A DNA stretch of 64,000 nt from Terrimonas sp. Lineage in GTDB: Bacteria > Bacteroidota > Bacteroidia > Chitinophagales > Chitinophagaceae. Location of the stretch: assembly GCF_003075435.1 (NCBI RefSeq), contig NZ_QCZJ01000002.1, forward strand, positions 237,962 to 301,961, given 5' to 3'. The notes beneath the pieces were generated by a model that worked only from the letters and a program-made list of their open reading frames with translations, had not been told where the DNA came from and did no database searches. This document shows, one piece after another, positions 27,932 through 35,843 of this stretch; position 1 is the stretch's first letter; every line of letters starts with the position of its first letter. A program made the position numbers and the translations under genes.

Positions 27932-28744
27932 ATGCAACAATACCTTGATTTGCTTCAGCATGTTATAGATACCGGTGTGCAAAAGCACGACAGAACCGGC
28001 ACGGGCACGATCAGTTGTTTTGGTTACCAGATGAGGTTTGATCTAAGTAATGGTTTTCCGCTGGTAACTACCAAAAAATTACACCTTAAAAGTATTGTTC
28101 ACGAATTGCTTTGGTTTTTGAAAGGTGAGACGAATATTAAATATCTTACCGAGCACGGCGTAAGTATATGGAATGAATGGGCAGATGAAAATGGGGATCT
28201 TGGGCCTGTTTACGGAAAGCAATGGCGTAGCTGGGAAGGTGCTGACGGCATGGTAATCGACCAGATCACTGATGTGATCGACCAGATCAAAAAAAATCCT
28301 GACAGCAGAAGACTTATTGTGAGTGCGTGGAATGTGGCTGATCTTCCTAAAATGGCGTTGATGCCCTGCCACAATATGTTCCAGTTTTATGTGGCTGAAC
28401 CTGCACCGGGTGATAAGCCAAGATTGTCGTGTCAGCTATACCAACGTTCTGCCGATGTGTTTTTGGGTGTGCCTTTCAATATCGCTTCTTATGCTCTGCT
28501 TACAATGATGATAGCACAGGTTTGTGATCTTGAGCCGGGAGATTTTGTGCACACTTTTGGCGATGTGCATTTGTATAATAATCATATTGAACAGGCAAGG
28601 CTTCAGTTGACCCGTATTCCTTATGCATTGCCGGAGATACACATCAATCCTGATGTGAAAAATATCATTGATTTTACTTATGAAGATTTTAAACTGGAGC
28701 ATTACGAATTTCACCCGGCAATAAAAGCACCGGTTGCGGTATGA
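27932..28744 (+). CDS. thyA: Thymidylate synthase
   Basis: Converts dUMP to dTMP with methylene-tetrahydrofolate. The 270-residue protein contains the folate/dUMP-binding [19 protein letters not shown] (43-61), the catalytic Cys146 in [12 protein letters not shown], and [21 protein letters not shown]. Numbering agrees with E. coli ThyA. The folA gene follows 47 bases later and regenerates the dihydrofolate made here, a classic pairing. High confidence. Confidence 0.97.
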   Translation: MQQYLDLLQHVIDTGVQKHDRTGTGTISCFGYQMRFDLSNGFPLVTTKKLHLKSIVHELLWFLKGETNIKYLTEHGVSIWNEWADENGDLGPVYGKQWRSWEGADGMVIDQITDVIDQIKKNPDSRRLIVSAWNVADLPKMALMPCHNMFQFYVAEPAPGDKPRLSCQLYQRSADVFLGVPFNIASYALLTMMIAQVCDLEPGDFVHTFGDVHLYNNHIEQARLQLTRIPYALPEIHINPDVKNIIDFTYEDFKLEHYEFHPAIKAPVAV

Positions 28745-28791
28745 GGAATAGCTGATGGCTGATAGCTTTTTTAATCCTTTGAACTAACATT

Positions 28792-29304
28792 ATGATCATA
28801 TCCTTAATTGTTGCCGCTGCTGAAAATAATGCCATTGGTAAAAACAATGATCTGCTCTGGCATTTACCTAACGATATGAAGTTTTTTAAAAACACCACCT
28901 GGGCGATGCCGGTAATTATGGGCAGGAAAACATATGAGTCATTTGGCTCAGAGCCTTTGCCGGGCAGGTATAATATAGTAGTGAGCAGGCAACAGCTAAC
29001 CATACCCGAAGGCAAAAATGCTGAACATGTATCCAGCACGGATGAAGCATTGGCAAAAGCAAAAGAAAAAGACTGCAAAGAAGTTTTTATAGCAGGTGGT
29101 CAACAGATATACCAGGCTTTTTTGCCTAAGGCGGATAAAATTTATATAACAAGGGTTCATGCTATGTTAGACGGTGATGTGTTTTTCCCGGTTTTTGACG
29201 AAAACCAATGGGATAAAATTTATCAACTGGATTTCCCTGCTGATGAAAAGCATGCTTATGCATATTCCTTTCAAACCTGGGTAAGAAAAAACAGCTTACC
29301 ATAG
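28792..29304 (+). CDS. folA: Dihydrofolate reductase
   Basis: NADPH-dependent reduction of dihydrofolate. The 170-residue protein has the substrate-site Asp28 in LLWHLPNDMKFF, the glycine-containing MGRKTYESFG, LPGRYNIVVS and the FIAGGQQIYQAF strand. Length and motifs are typical. It lies after thyA in the same direction with only a short hairpin-like stretch (agctgatggctgatagct, 28751-28768) between. Confidence 0.96.
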   Translation: MIISLIVAAAENNAIGKNNDLLWHLPNDMKFFKNTTWAMPVIMGRKTYESFGSEPLPGRYNIVVSRQQLTIPEGKNAEHVSSTDEALAKAKEKDCKEVFIAGGQQIYQAFLPKADKIYITRVHAMLDGDVFFPVFDENQWDKIYQLDFPADEKHAYAYSFQTWVRKNSLP

Positions 29305-29311
29305 TTTCTGC

Positions 29312-30109
29312 ATGTACAACAAATCTCAGCTCGCGTTAAAATATATTCATTATTATATTACCGCTGCCAATGGTAAAGGACATGGTGTACATTCTCCTTT
29401 TGTGTTTGATTTTATCACCAATGTGCTAAATGACAGGCGAAATTTTTATGCGTTCAGCAATATTGAGTATATGCGTGAGCAATTACTGCATAGTACTGAT
29501 ATAATAGAAGTGCAGGACTTTGGCGCCGGATCTTCCGTAATGCAGCAAAAAACGAGAAAGGTGAGCGATATAGCCAAATGGTCGCTGAAATCCCGGAAGT
29601 ATGCACAATTGCTTTTCAGGATGGTTAATTATTATCAACCCAAAACAATTGTTGAGCTGGGAACATCTCTAGGCATTACAACGGCATACCTGGCGTCAGC
29701 TAACCGGGAAGCGGCGGTATATAGCTTTGAAGGAGCAGATGCTATTGCGGAACGGGCACAGGCATATTTTAATAAGGCCTGCCTACAAAATATACTGTTA
29801 GTAAAAGGAAATTTTGATAATACTTTTCTGCCGGCCCTACAGAAAATAAAAAGAGTTGATTTCGCTTTTATAGATGGTAATCATCGCAAAGAACCTACCC
29901 TGCGGTATTTTAACCAGTTACTTCCATGCCTGCATAATAGTTCAATTGTGATTTTTGATGATATTCACTGGAGCCGGGAAATGGAAGAAGCCTGGGAAAC
30001 TATAAAATTGCTGGATTGTGTTACCTGCAGTATCGACCTGTTTTTTATCGGCATTATACTTATTTCAAACGACTTTAAAGCAAAACAGGATTTTGTTGTG
30101 AGGTTTTAG
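29312..30109 (+). CDS. Class I SAM-dependent methyltransferase
   Basis: A 265-residue protein with a Rossmann methyltransferase core. Motif I is TIVELGTSLGITTAYLA (about 109-125), and the acidic motif region is VDFAFIDGNHRKEPTLRYF, then IVIFDDIHW. This resembles the O-methyltransferase-like Methyltransf_24 group. No signal or membrane segment. It follows folA by 7 bases and is likely co-transcribed, though no functional tie to folate is evident. Substrate unknown. Confidence 0.85.
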   Translation: MYNKSQLALKYIHYYITAANGKGHGVHSPFVFDFITNVLNDRRNFYAFSNIEYMREQLLHSTDIIEVQDFGAGSSVMQQKTRKVSDIAKWSLKSRKYAQLLFRMVNYYQPKTIVELGTSLGITTAYLASANREAAVYSFEGADAIAERAQAYFNKACLQNILLVKGNFDNTFLPALQKIKRVDFAFIDGNHRKEPTLRYFNQLLPCLHNSSIVIFDDIHWSREMEEAWETIKLLDCVTCSIDLFFIGIILISNDFKAKQDFVVRF

Positions 30110-30162
30110 CTTTCAGCAGTCAGCTATGAGCTTTCGGCTTCCTGATAGCTGACACCTGAAAG
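30110..30162. terminator. Long interrupted inverted repeat after methyltransferase gene
   Basis: CTTTCAG (30110-30116) pairs with CTGAAAG (30156-30162), and TCAGCTAT pairs with ATAGCTGA inside it, leaving a loop of about 17 bases. It lies just after the stop codon; the T tract is weak, so a terminator or a small dispersed repeat (related words at 28751-28768) are both possible. Confidence 0.45.
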
Positions 30163-30196
30163 ATGATAGCTTCTTAAAAATTCTTACATTCATTTT

Positions 30197-31324
30197 ATGA
30201 TTGCAGGCATACTTAAAGAACCGCATGGCGAAAACAGGGTATCACTCTTACCCGAACAGGCAGAGGCTTTGATGAAAAAGAATATTGAGGTTTGGATAGA
30301 AGATGGCGCTGGTATAAATGCATTTGCAGATAATGAAGCGTATACTTTTAAAAATATACGTGTAGTATCCCGTAAAGAATTATTACTGCAGGCAGATATT
30401 ATTTTATCGATCCATAATCTTTCTTCAGAAGAAATAGTGGGTTTGAGAAATGAAGCTTTGCTGGTTGGTGTATATCAACCTTTATATAATATTGAATTAA
30501 TTAAAGATTATACTGCCGCAATTGTTACGTTGTGCAGTATAGATATGCTGCCCCGCACTACCCGTGCGCAAAGCATGGATGTATTGAGCAGCCAGGCGAA
30601 TATTGCAGGCTATAAAGCAGTATTGACGGCTGCGAATATATATGGCAGGTATTTCCCGATGTTTATGACTGCTGCAGGTAGTATTGCGCCGGCCAGGGTT
30701 TTAATATTAGGTGCAGGCGTTGCCGGACTGCAAGCCATTGCTACAGCCCGCAGACTGGGCGCTGTAGTGGAAGTATTTGATACAAGACCCGCGGTAAAGG
30801 AAGAAGTAATGAGCCTTGGTGCAAAATTTATTGAAATAGGCGGGGCTGCAGATGCGAGTACTGCAGGTGGCTATGCTGTTGATCAAACAGAAGAATACAG
30901 GCAGCAGCAGCAAATGAAGATAGCGGAAAGCATTACAAAAGCAGATATCGTTATTACTACCGCGCAGATACCCGGAAAAAATGCGCCGGTACTTATTACG
31001 GAAAAAATGCTGAAAACAATGCGCAATGGTTCTGTAATTGTTGATATAGCTGCGGGAACAGGCGGTAATACGCCTTTCACAAAAAATAATGAAGCGGTAA
31101 AGTATAATGGAGTAACAATTTTGGGCGATGCTAACCTGCCATCAACTATGCCGTTTGATGCAAGTAAGCTTTATGGCAAAAATGTATTGAATTTTTTATC
31201 GTTGCTTTTAGATAAGGATGGAAATATTCAACTGGACTTTGAAGATGAACTCGTAAAAGGAGCCTGTATTACGCATAGGGGAGAGGTGGTACATGAAAAG
31301 ATAAAGAATCTTATAAGTAATTAG
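30197..31324 (+). CDS. pntAA: NAD(P) transhydrogenase subunit alpha part 1 (domain I)
   Basis: NAD(H)-binding subunit of the proton-translocating transhydrogenase, 375 residues. It starts IAGILKEPHGENRVSLLPEQ, has RAQSMDVLSSQANIAGYKAV and the Rossmann ILGAGVAGLQAIATARRLGAV. TTAQIPGKNAPVLI and VIVDIAAGTGGN distinguish it from alanine dehydrogenase. The membrane part pntAB follows 27 bases later, but no pntB (NADP(H)-binding beta subunit) is present in the window. Confidence 0.94.
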   Translation: MIAGILKEPHGENRVSLLPEQAEALMKKNIEVWIEDGAGINAFADNEAYTFKNIRVVSRKELLLQADIILSIHNLSSEEIVGLRNEALLVGVYQPLYNIELIKDYTAAIVTLCSIDMLPRTTRAQSMDVLSSQANIAGYKAVLTAANIYGRYFPMFMTAAGSIAPARVLILGAGVAGLQAIATARRLGAVVEVFDTRPAVKEEVMSLGAKFIEIGGAADASTAGGYAVDQTEEYRQQQQMKIAESITKADIVITTAQIPGKNAPVLITEKMLKTMRNGSVIVDIAAGTGGNTPFTKNNEAVKYNGVTILGDANLPSTMPFDASKLYGKNVLNFLSLLLDKDGNIQLDFEDELVKGACITHRGEVVHEKIKNLISN

Positions 31325-31351
31325 CATATACCAGGGATTAAACTTATAAAT

Positions 31352-31666
31352 ATGCACGAAATATTATCATGGATATCAGCCAATCAACAGATCATCTACA
31401 TAGTGATATTGATGATTTTTGTGGGAATAGAAGTTATCGGGCATGTTCCTTCGGTTTTACATACGCCTTTAATGAGTGGCGCTAATGCTATACACGGCGT
31501 AGTGATTATTGGAGCCATTATTGTAATGGGCAAAGCAGAGCCCGGCAATTATCCGGCGCTGATACTTGGCTTTCTTGCTGTGATATTGGGAACGCTGAAT
31601 GTTGTGGGTGGCTTTGTGGTTACAGACAGAATGTTGGAGATGTTTAAAACAAAGAAAAAAAAATAG
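31352..31666 (+). CDS. pntAB: NAD(P) transhydrogenase subunit alpha part 2 (membrane)
   Basis: A 104-residue integral membrane protein with three hydrophobic helices (about 14-32, 44-60, 67-86) and the family's HVPSVLHTPLMSGANAIHG stretch. It forms part of the proton channel (domain II) together with PntB. The next gene downstream (31829) is an unrelated ABC permease, so the usual pntAA-pntAB-pntB order is broken here. Confidence 0.93.
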   Translation: MHEILSWISANQQIIYIVILMIFVGIEVIGHVPSVLHTPLMSGANAIHGVVIIGAIIVMGKAEPGNYPALILGFLAVILGTLNVVGGFVVTDRMLEMFKTKKKK

Positions 31667-31828
31667 TAATTACGTATCTCGTTTTCTGCACAAACTTGTA
31701 TCAATATCATGCGCATATTGTATCAAAAGCGAACATTGTAAATTATAATACTCCCTGCAAATGTTTGACATCCAGACCTTTGAGTAGTTGGCATATTTTT
31801 CACATTGATTCTGCTATATGCTATTGAT

Positions 31829-34207
31829 ATGATCAGGAATTATTTTAAAATAGCCTGGAGAAATCTCACCAGGAATAAAGCATTCTCTGCCATTAATATT
31901 ACAGGGTTAGCATTAGGTTTATCCTGCAGTATGCTTATTTTTTTGTGGGTGAATGATGAAAAGAGTATTGATAACTTTCATGAGAATGGAAGAAAATTAT
32001 TCCAGGTGTATGAAAGAAACTTTTATGATGGCAAGGTGGATGCAGGTTATTCAACCCAGGGGTTACTGGCAGATGAATTGAAGAGGAATATCCCTGAAAT
32101 ACAATATACATCCGGTTTTGAATATGTTGTTGCACCTGGCACGCTGAGTACCGCAGAAGCCAATGGAAAAATTATTAAAATGCTGGGATTTTTTGCCGAT
32201 GCGGATTTTTTCAACATGTTCAGTTTTCCATTGCTCCGGGGTAAAGCGCAAGCATCCTTACAATCACCTGATAAGATTGCCATTTCCCGCAAAATGGCCG
32301 AGCAGTTTTTTGGAAGTGCAGATAATGCCATCAGTAAAACAGTTTTAATTGATATTAAAGCTGAATATACTGTTGCTGCTGTATTTGAAAACCTTCCGGC
32401 AAACTCCAGTTTTCAATTTGATTTTTTATTACCATGGCAGGTTTTTGTGAAGCAAAATAAATGGATAAATAACTGGGGCAACACTTCTCCGGCAACATAT
32501 GTTCAATTAAAGGAGGGGGCAGCGGTTAATAAGGTGGAAGCTAAAATAAAGGACTTCATTTATAACTATACTGAAAAGAATAAAAGCTTTTACACGCAGT
32601 TGGCGTTACAGCCATTCAATCAAAAATACCTGTATTCTAATTTTAAAAATGGATACATTGATGGCGGCAGAATTGAGTATGTGAGACTGTTTACTATCAT
32701 TGCCATATTTATTCTCATCATAGCCTGCATCAATTTTATGAATCTTGCAACAGCCCGTTCCGGAAAACGTGCTAAAGAAATAGGACTGCGTAAAGTAATC
32801 GGGGCTATGCGATGGTCGCTGATATGGCAATTTTTGGGCGAGGCATTGTTGATTACATTTTTTTCTATAACAGCAGCCTTTTTAATTGTTGTATTAATGC
32901 TCCCCCTTTTCAATAGCTTAACCGGAAAACAGTTGACATTGCCCATAGAAGATCCTGTTTTCTGGTTATCCCTGCTGGGCTTATTGGCAGGCACCGGATT
33001 AATTGCCGGAAGCTATCCTGCATTATTCCTTTCTTCACTCAACCCGTTAAAAGTGTTGAAAGGAAAATTAAAATTTGGTTGGGCTCCGGTTTTTTTCAGG
33101 CAGGGGTTGGTAGTGTTTCAGTTTTCATTATCTATACTGCTTATTGTGGGAATGATTGTTATTTACCGCCAGATGGATTATATACAAAGCAAAAACCTTG
33201 GTTACGACAGGGAGAATCTTATCTACATTCCTATAGAAGGTAGTCTTGCGGACAGGTATTCCAGCTTTAAAGAACAGGTACAACAGTTGCCTGGCGTTAT
33301 GGGTATTTCTAAGATGAGAAATTCGCCCACGGTGATTGAACATCATAATAACAGCATTGGCTGGCCTGGCAAAGCTCCGGATCTTACTGTTTCATTTGCA
33401 GACGGTGTAGTAGGGTATGACTTTATAAAAACAATGAAATTATCTTTAAAGGAAGGAAGGGATTTTTCAAAGGAGTTCGGTTTGGATTCTGCCAATTTTA
33501 TATTGAATGAAACTGCCGTTAAAAAAATGGGATTTGAAAACCCGGTTGGGCAAACGGTAACATGGGGAAACCATCCCGGGAAAATCATAGGAGTATTAAA
33601 GGATTTTCATTTCAATTCTATGCACCAGGCTATTGAGCCACTTATACTCCGCGTTGACGAAGACTGGAGTTGGGGAACAATACTGGTACGCACCAAACCC
33701 CGAGAAACCAAAGAAGCAATAGCCGGTTTAGAAAAACTATGTAAAACCATTAACCCTAAATTCCCATTTACTTATCAATTTTCTGATCTTGAATTTGAAA
33801 AATTATACAGGAGTGAACAGGTGGTAAGTAAGCTATCCAACATTTTTGCTTTTCTTGCCATTTTTATTTCATGCCTTGGTTTATTTGGTTTAGCGGCATT
33901 CACGGCAGAGCAGCGTACCAAAGAAATTGGTGTGCGTAAAGTATTAGGCGCATCTGTATCAAATATTCTTACGTTATTGGTCAGCAATTTTTTAAAACCT
34001 GTTGGTATAGCATTGATTATTGCTTTTCCCCTGGCATGGTATATTATGCATAAATGGCTGATGGATTTTCAATATAAGATTAACATGGGTGTAGATATCT
34101 TCCTGCTGGCAGGCATTTTAACTTTTCTGATCGCAATTTTTACAGTGGCTTTTCAGAGTATAAAATCTGCGTTGGCAAATCCCGTAAAAAATTTGAGAGT
34201 AGAATAG
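31829..34207 (+). CDS. Large ABC transporter permease with two MacB/FtsX halves
   Basis: About 792 residues from the ATG at 31829 (MIRNYFKIAWRNLTRNK), preferred to a TTG 24 bases upstream. Each half has one N-terminal helix, a periplasmic MacB_PCD-like domain and three FtsX helices. The half-boundary FtsX signature EIGLRKVIGAMRWSL recurs near the end as EIGVRKVLGASVSNI. It ends NPVKNLRVE, typical of this Bacteroidota-rich family. No ATPase gene is adjacent, so its ATPase must come from elsewhere. Substrate unknown. Confidence 0.9.
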   Translation: MIRNYFKIAWRNLTRNKAFSAINITGLALGLSCSMLIFLWVNDEKSIDNFHENGRKLFQVYERNFYDGKVDAGYSTQGLLADELKRNIPEIQYTSGFEYVVAPGTLSTAEANGKIIKMLGFFADADFFNMFSFPLLRGKAQASLQSPDKIAISRKMAEQFFGSADNAISKTVLIDIKAEYTVAAVFENLPANSSFQFDFLLPWQVFVKQNKWINNWGNTSPATYVQLKEGAAVNKVEAKIKDFIYNYTEKNKSFYTQLALQPFNQKYLYSNFKNGYIDGGRIEYVRLFTIIAIFILIIACINFMNLATARSGKRAKEIGLRKVIGAMRWSLIWQFLGEALLITFFSITAAFLIVVLMLPLFNSLTGKQLTLPIEDPVFWLSLLGLLAGTGLIAGSYPALFLSSLNPLKVLKGKLKFGWAPVFFRQGLVVFQFSLSILLIVGMIVIYRQMDYIQSKNLGYDRENLIYIPIEGSLADRYSSFKEQVQQLPGVMGISKMRNSPTVIEHHNNSIGWPGKAPDLTVSFADGVVGYDFIKTMKLSLKEGRDFSKEFGLDSANFILNETAVKKMGFENPVGQTVTWGNHPGKIIGVLKDFHFNSMHQAIEPLILRVDEDWSWGTILVRTKPRETKEAIAGLEKLCKTINPKFPFTYQFSDLEFEKLYRSEQVVSKLSNIFAFLAIFISCLGLFGLAAFTAEQRTKEIGVRKVLGASVSNILTLLVSNFLKPVGIALIIAFPLAWYIMHKWLMDFQYKINMGVDIFLLAGILTFLIAIFTVAFQSIKSALANPVKNLRVE

Positions 34208-34267
34208 CTATTGCCCAATTTCAAAATGTGGTAGCATTTTTGCAACATCTTTATATAAATTGATTTT

Positions 34268-34768
34268 ATGGATGATATTGCTTTTAGTAAAGCTTTTGCA
34301 AAAGAGTTGGAAGCAGAAACAACCGCAACACGTAAATGCCTTGAAAGAATTCCTGCAAATTTATTTGAATATAAGCCTCACGAAAAATCAATGCCATTGG
34401 GTTACCTGGCGCTGTTGGTAGCTGAAATTCCTAAGTGGATTACAGTCATGATCAATGATTCAGAAATTGATTTTATGACGTATCCTCACTTTAAGGCGAC
34501 AAACACAGCAGAACTTGTTACCCACTTTGATGAAAATATTGCAGATGCCAAAAAGGCTTTGCTGAGTATTAAAGAAAACGCTTTAAAAGATCCTTTTTAT
34601 TTAAAGCGTAATGGACAGGTTGTTTTCAGTGCTTCCAAAAGAGAGCAGATTGAATCTACCATCAATCATATGGTGCATCACCGTGGACAACTTACTGTAT
34701 ACATGAGACTAAATGATATTGCCGTACCCTCTATATATGGGCCTTCTGCAGATGAAAGATCATTTTAA
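34268..34768 (+). CDS. DinB family protein
   Basis: A 166-residue four-helix-bundle protein. The N-terminal helix (AFAKELEAETTATRKCLERI) is followed by the family's FEYKPHEKSMPLGYLALLV, whose His is a metal ligand. The later INHMVHHRGQLTVYMRL carries the two other His ligands. DinB-like proteins often use metal for thiol-dependent transfer or nuclease reactions, but this one's role is unknown. Stands alone between the ABC permease and thioredoxin genes. Confidence 0.88.
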   Translation: MDDIAFSKAFAKELEAETTATRKCLERIPANLFEYKPHEKSMPLGYLALLVAEIPKWITVMINDSEIDFMTYPHFKATNTAELVTHFDENIADAKKALLSIKENALKDPFYLKRNGQVVFSASKREQIESTINHMVHHRGQLTVYMRLNDIAVPSIYGPSADERSF

Positions 34769-34858
34769 GTGATAAGCTTACTTTACAGTGGAATATGGCA
34801 AACGTGATAAAAGTTACACTCGTATAAATAAGTATAGGTACTTTTGGTAAAAATTGTA

Positions 34859-35236
34859 ATGCCAACAATTCAATTAAGCACCCAGGATTTTAAAGACAGT
34901 ATTTTCAACTACGAAGCAGAAGCAGAATGGAAGTACAAAGGAAGTTTGCCTGCTATTATTGACTTTTATGCAGACTGGTGCGGGCCTTGCAAGATGGTTG
35001 CGCCTATATTGGAAGAGTTATCCAATGAGTATGAAGGTAAATTGATTATATACAAAGTGAATACGGAAAAGGAAGAAGAATTGTCCGCCGCATTTGGAAT
35101 TCAAAGCATACCTACTTTTCTTTTTATTCCTGCAGAAGGTCAGCCAATGATGCAACCTGGCGCTCTACCTAAAAATATTTTTAAGCAGGTAATAGATGAA
35201 CAATTATTGGTTAGCAATCCTTCACGGGAAAGCTGA
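34859..35236 (+). CDS. Thioredoxin family protein
   Basis: About 125 residues from the ATG at 34859, chosen over a TTG 15 bases upstream. The active site is DFYADWCGPCKMVAP with canonical CGPC, followed by VNTEKEEELSAAFGIQSIPTF containing the cis-Pro. An N-terminal extension of about 25 residues precedes the core. No signal peptide, so cytoplasmic disulfide reduction is expected. The start and a TPQ-like N-terminus differ slightly from classical TrxA. Confidence 0.9.
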   Translation: MPTIQLSTQDFKDSIFNYEAEAEWKYKGSLPAIIDFYADWCGPCKMVAPILEELSNEYEGKLIIYKVNTEKEEELSAAFGIQSIPTFLFIPAEGQPMMQPGALPKNIFKQVIDEQLLVSNPSRES

Positions 35237-35406
35237 AGAAACCCCGGATGGATATTACTTGTTACATAACAGGATGTAACTTAAATTCGTGCAGAATATA
35301 AGATTGCTATAAAGTATAATATGGAGATTTTGTATAGGGTTGGTTTATAGATAATGATTGTTTGCTGTCAGTAATTCAGTTTTAATCACCAATAAAATGA
35401 TATAAT

Positions 35407-35634
35407 ATGACTGAACTGATGGTGCAGGTATATAATCCTGGATTTATAGCCTGCGATAGTATAAAAAAAGCAATGTTGTCTGTGCCGGGAGTACTGGCGG
35501 TGAATGTCTCAAAAGAACAGGAAACTGTTACAGTAATGGGATACGAAGTAATCAGGCAATCTGTTCTTGATAAATTAACCGAATTAGGTTATCCCGAAAA
35601 ACGCAATCATTCCTCTTACTTATTTAATGATTAA
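35407..35634 (+). CDS. HMA-like small protein lacking the CxxC metal site
   Basis: A 75-residue protein with the beta-alpha-beta-beta-alpha-beta layout of heavy-metal-associated domains (SIKKAMLSVPGVLAVNVS, ETVTVMGYEV, LDKLTELGYP). The loop that normally holds CxxC reads GFIACDS, with a single Cys, so it is unlikely to chelate copper as the usual chaperones do. It may be a degenerate HMA protein or use the fold otherwise. Stands alone, with a terminator-like stem further on. Confidence 0.6.
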   Translation: MTELMVQVYNPGFIACDSIKKAMLSVPGVLAVNVSKEQETVTVMGYEVIRQSVLDKLTELGYPEKRNHSSYLFND

Positions 35635-35777
35635 ACCGGGTTTATTGCTCACCCCGTCTGTATCAATAATTTTTAAATCATTTACATGGTTAAGGCTTTT
35701 TTATAATTGTGATAATAATAGTCATTATTGCCTGGGGAAAAGTGTCTTTATATTAAAATCCATTGTTTTAAAAAAAT

Positions 35778-35812
35778 AAAAAAGACCATGTAGAATATTA
35801 CACGGCTTTTTT
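35778..35812. terminator. Terminator-like stem between HMA-like gene and M56 sensor gene
   Basis: AAAAAAG followed by ACCATGTA pairs with TACACGG then CTTTTTT, with one or two bulges. The stem is flanked by A and T runs, so it could act in both directions for the convergent genes ending at 35634 and 35844. Confidence 0.5.
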
Positions 35813-35843
35813 ATGGATAAAATAATGGTAAAATAGCAGCATA

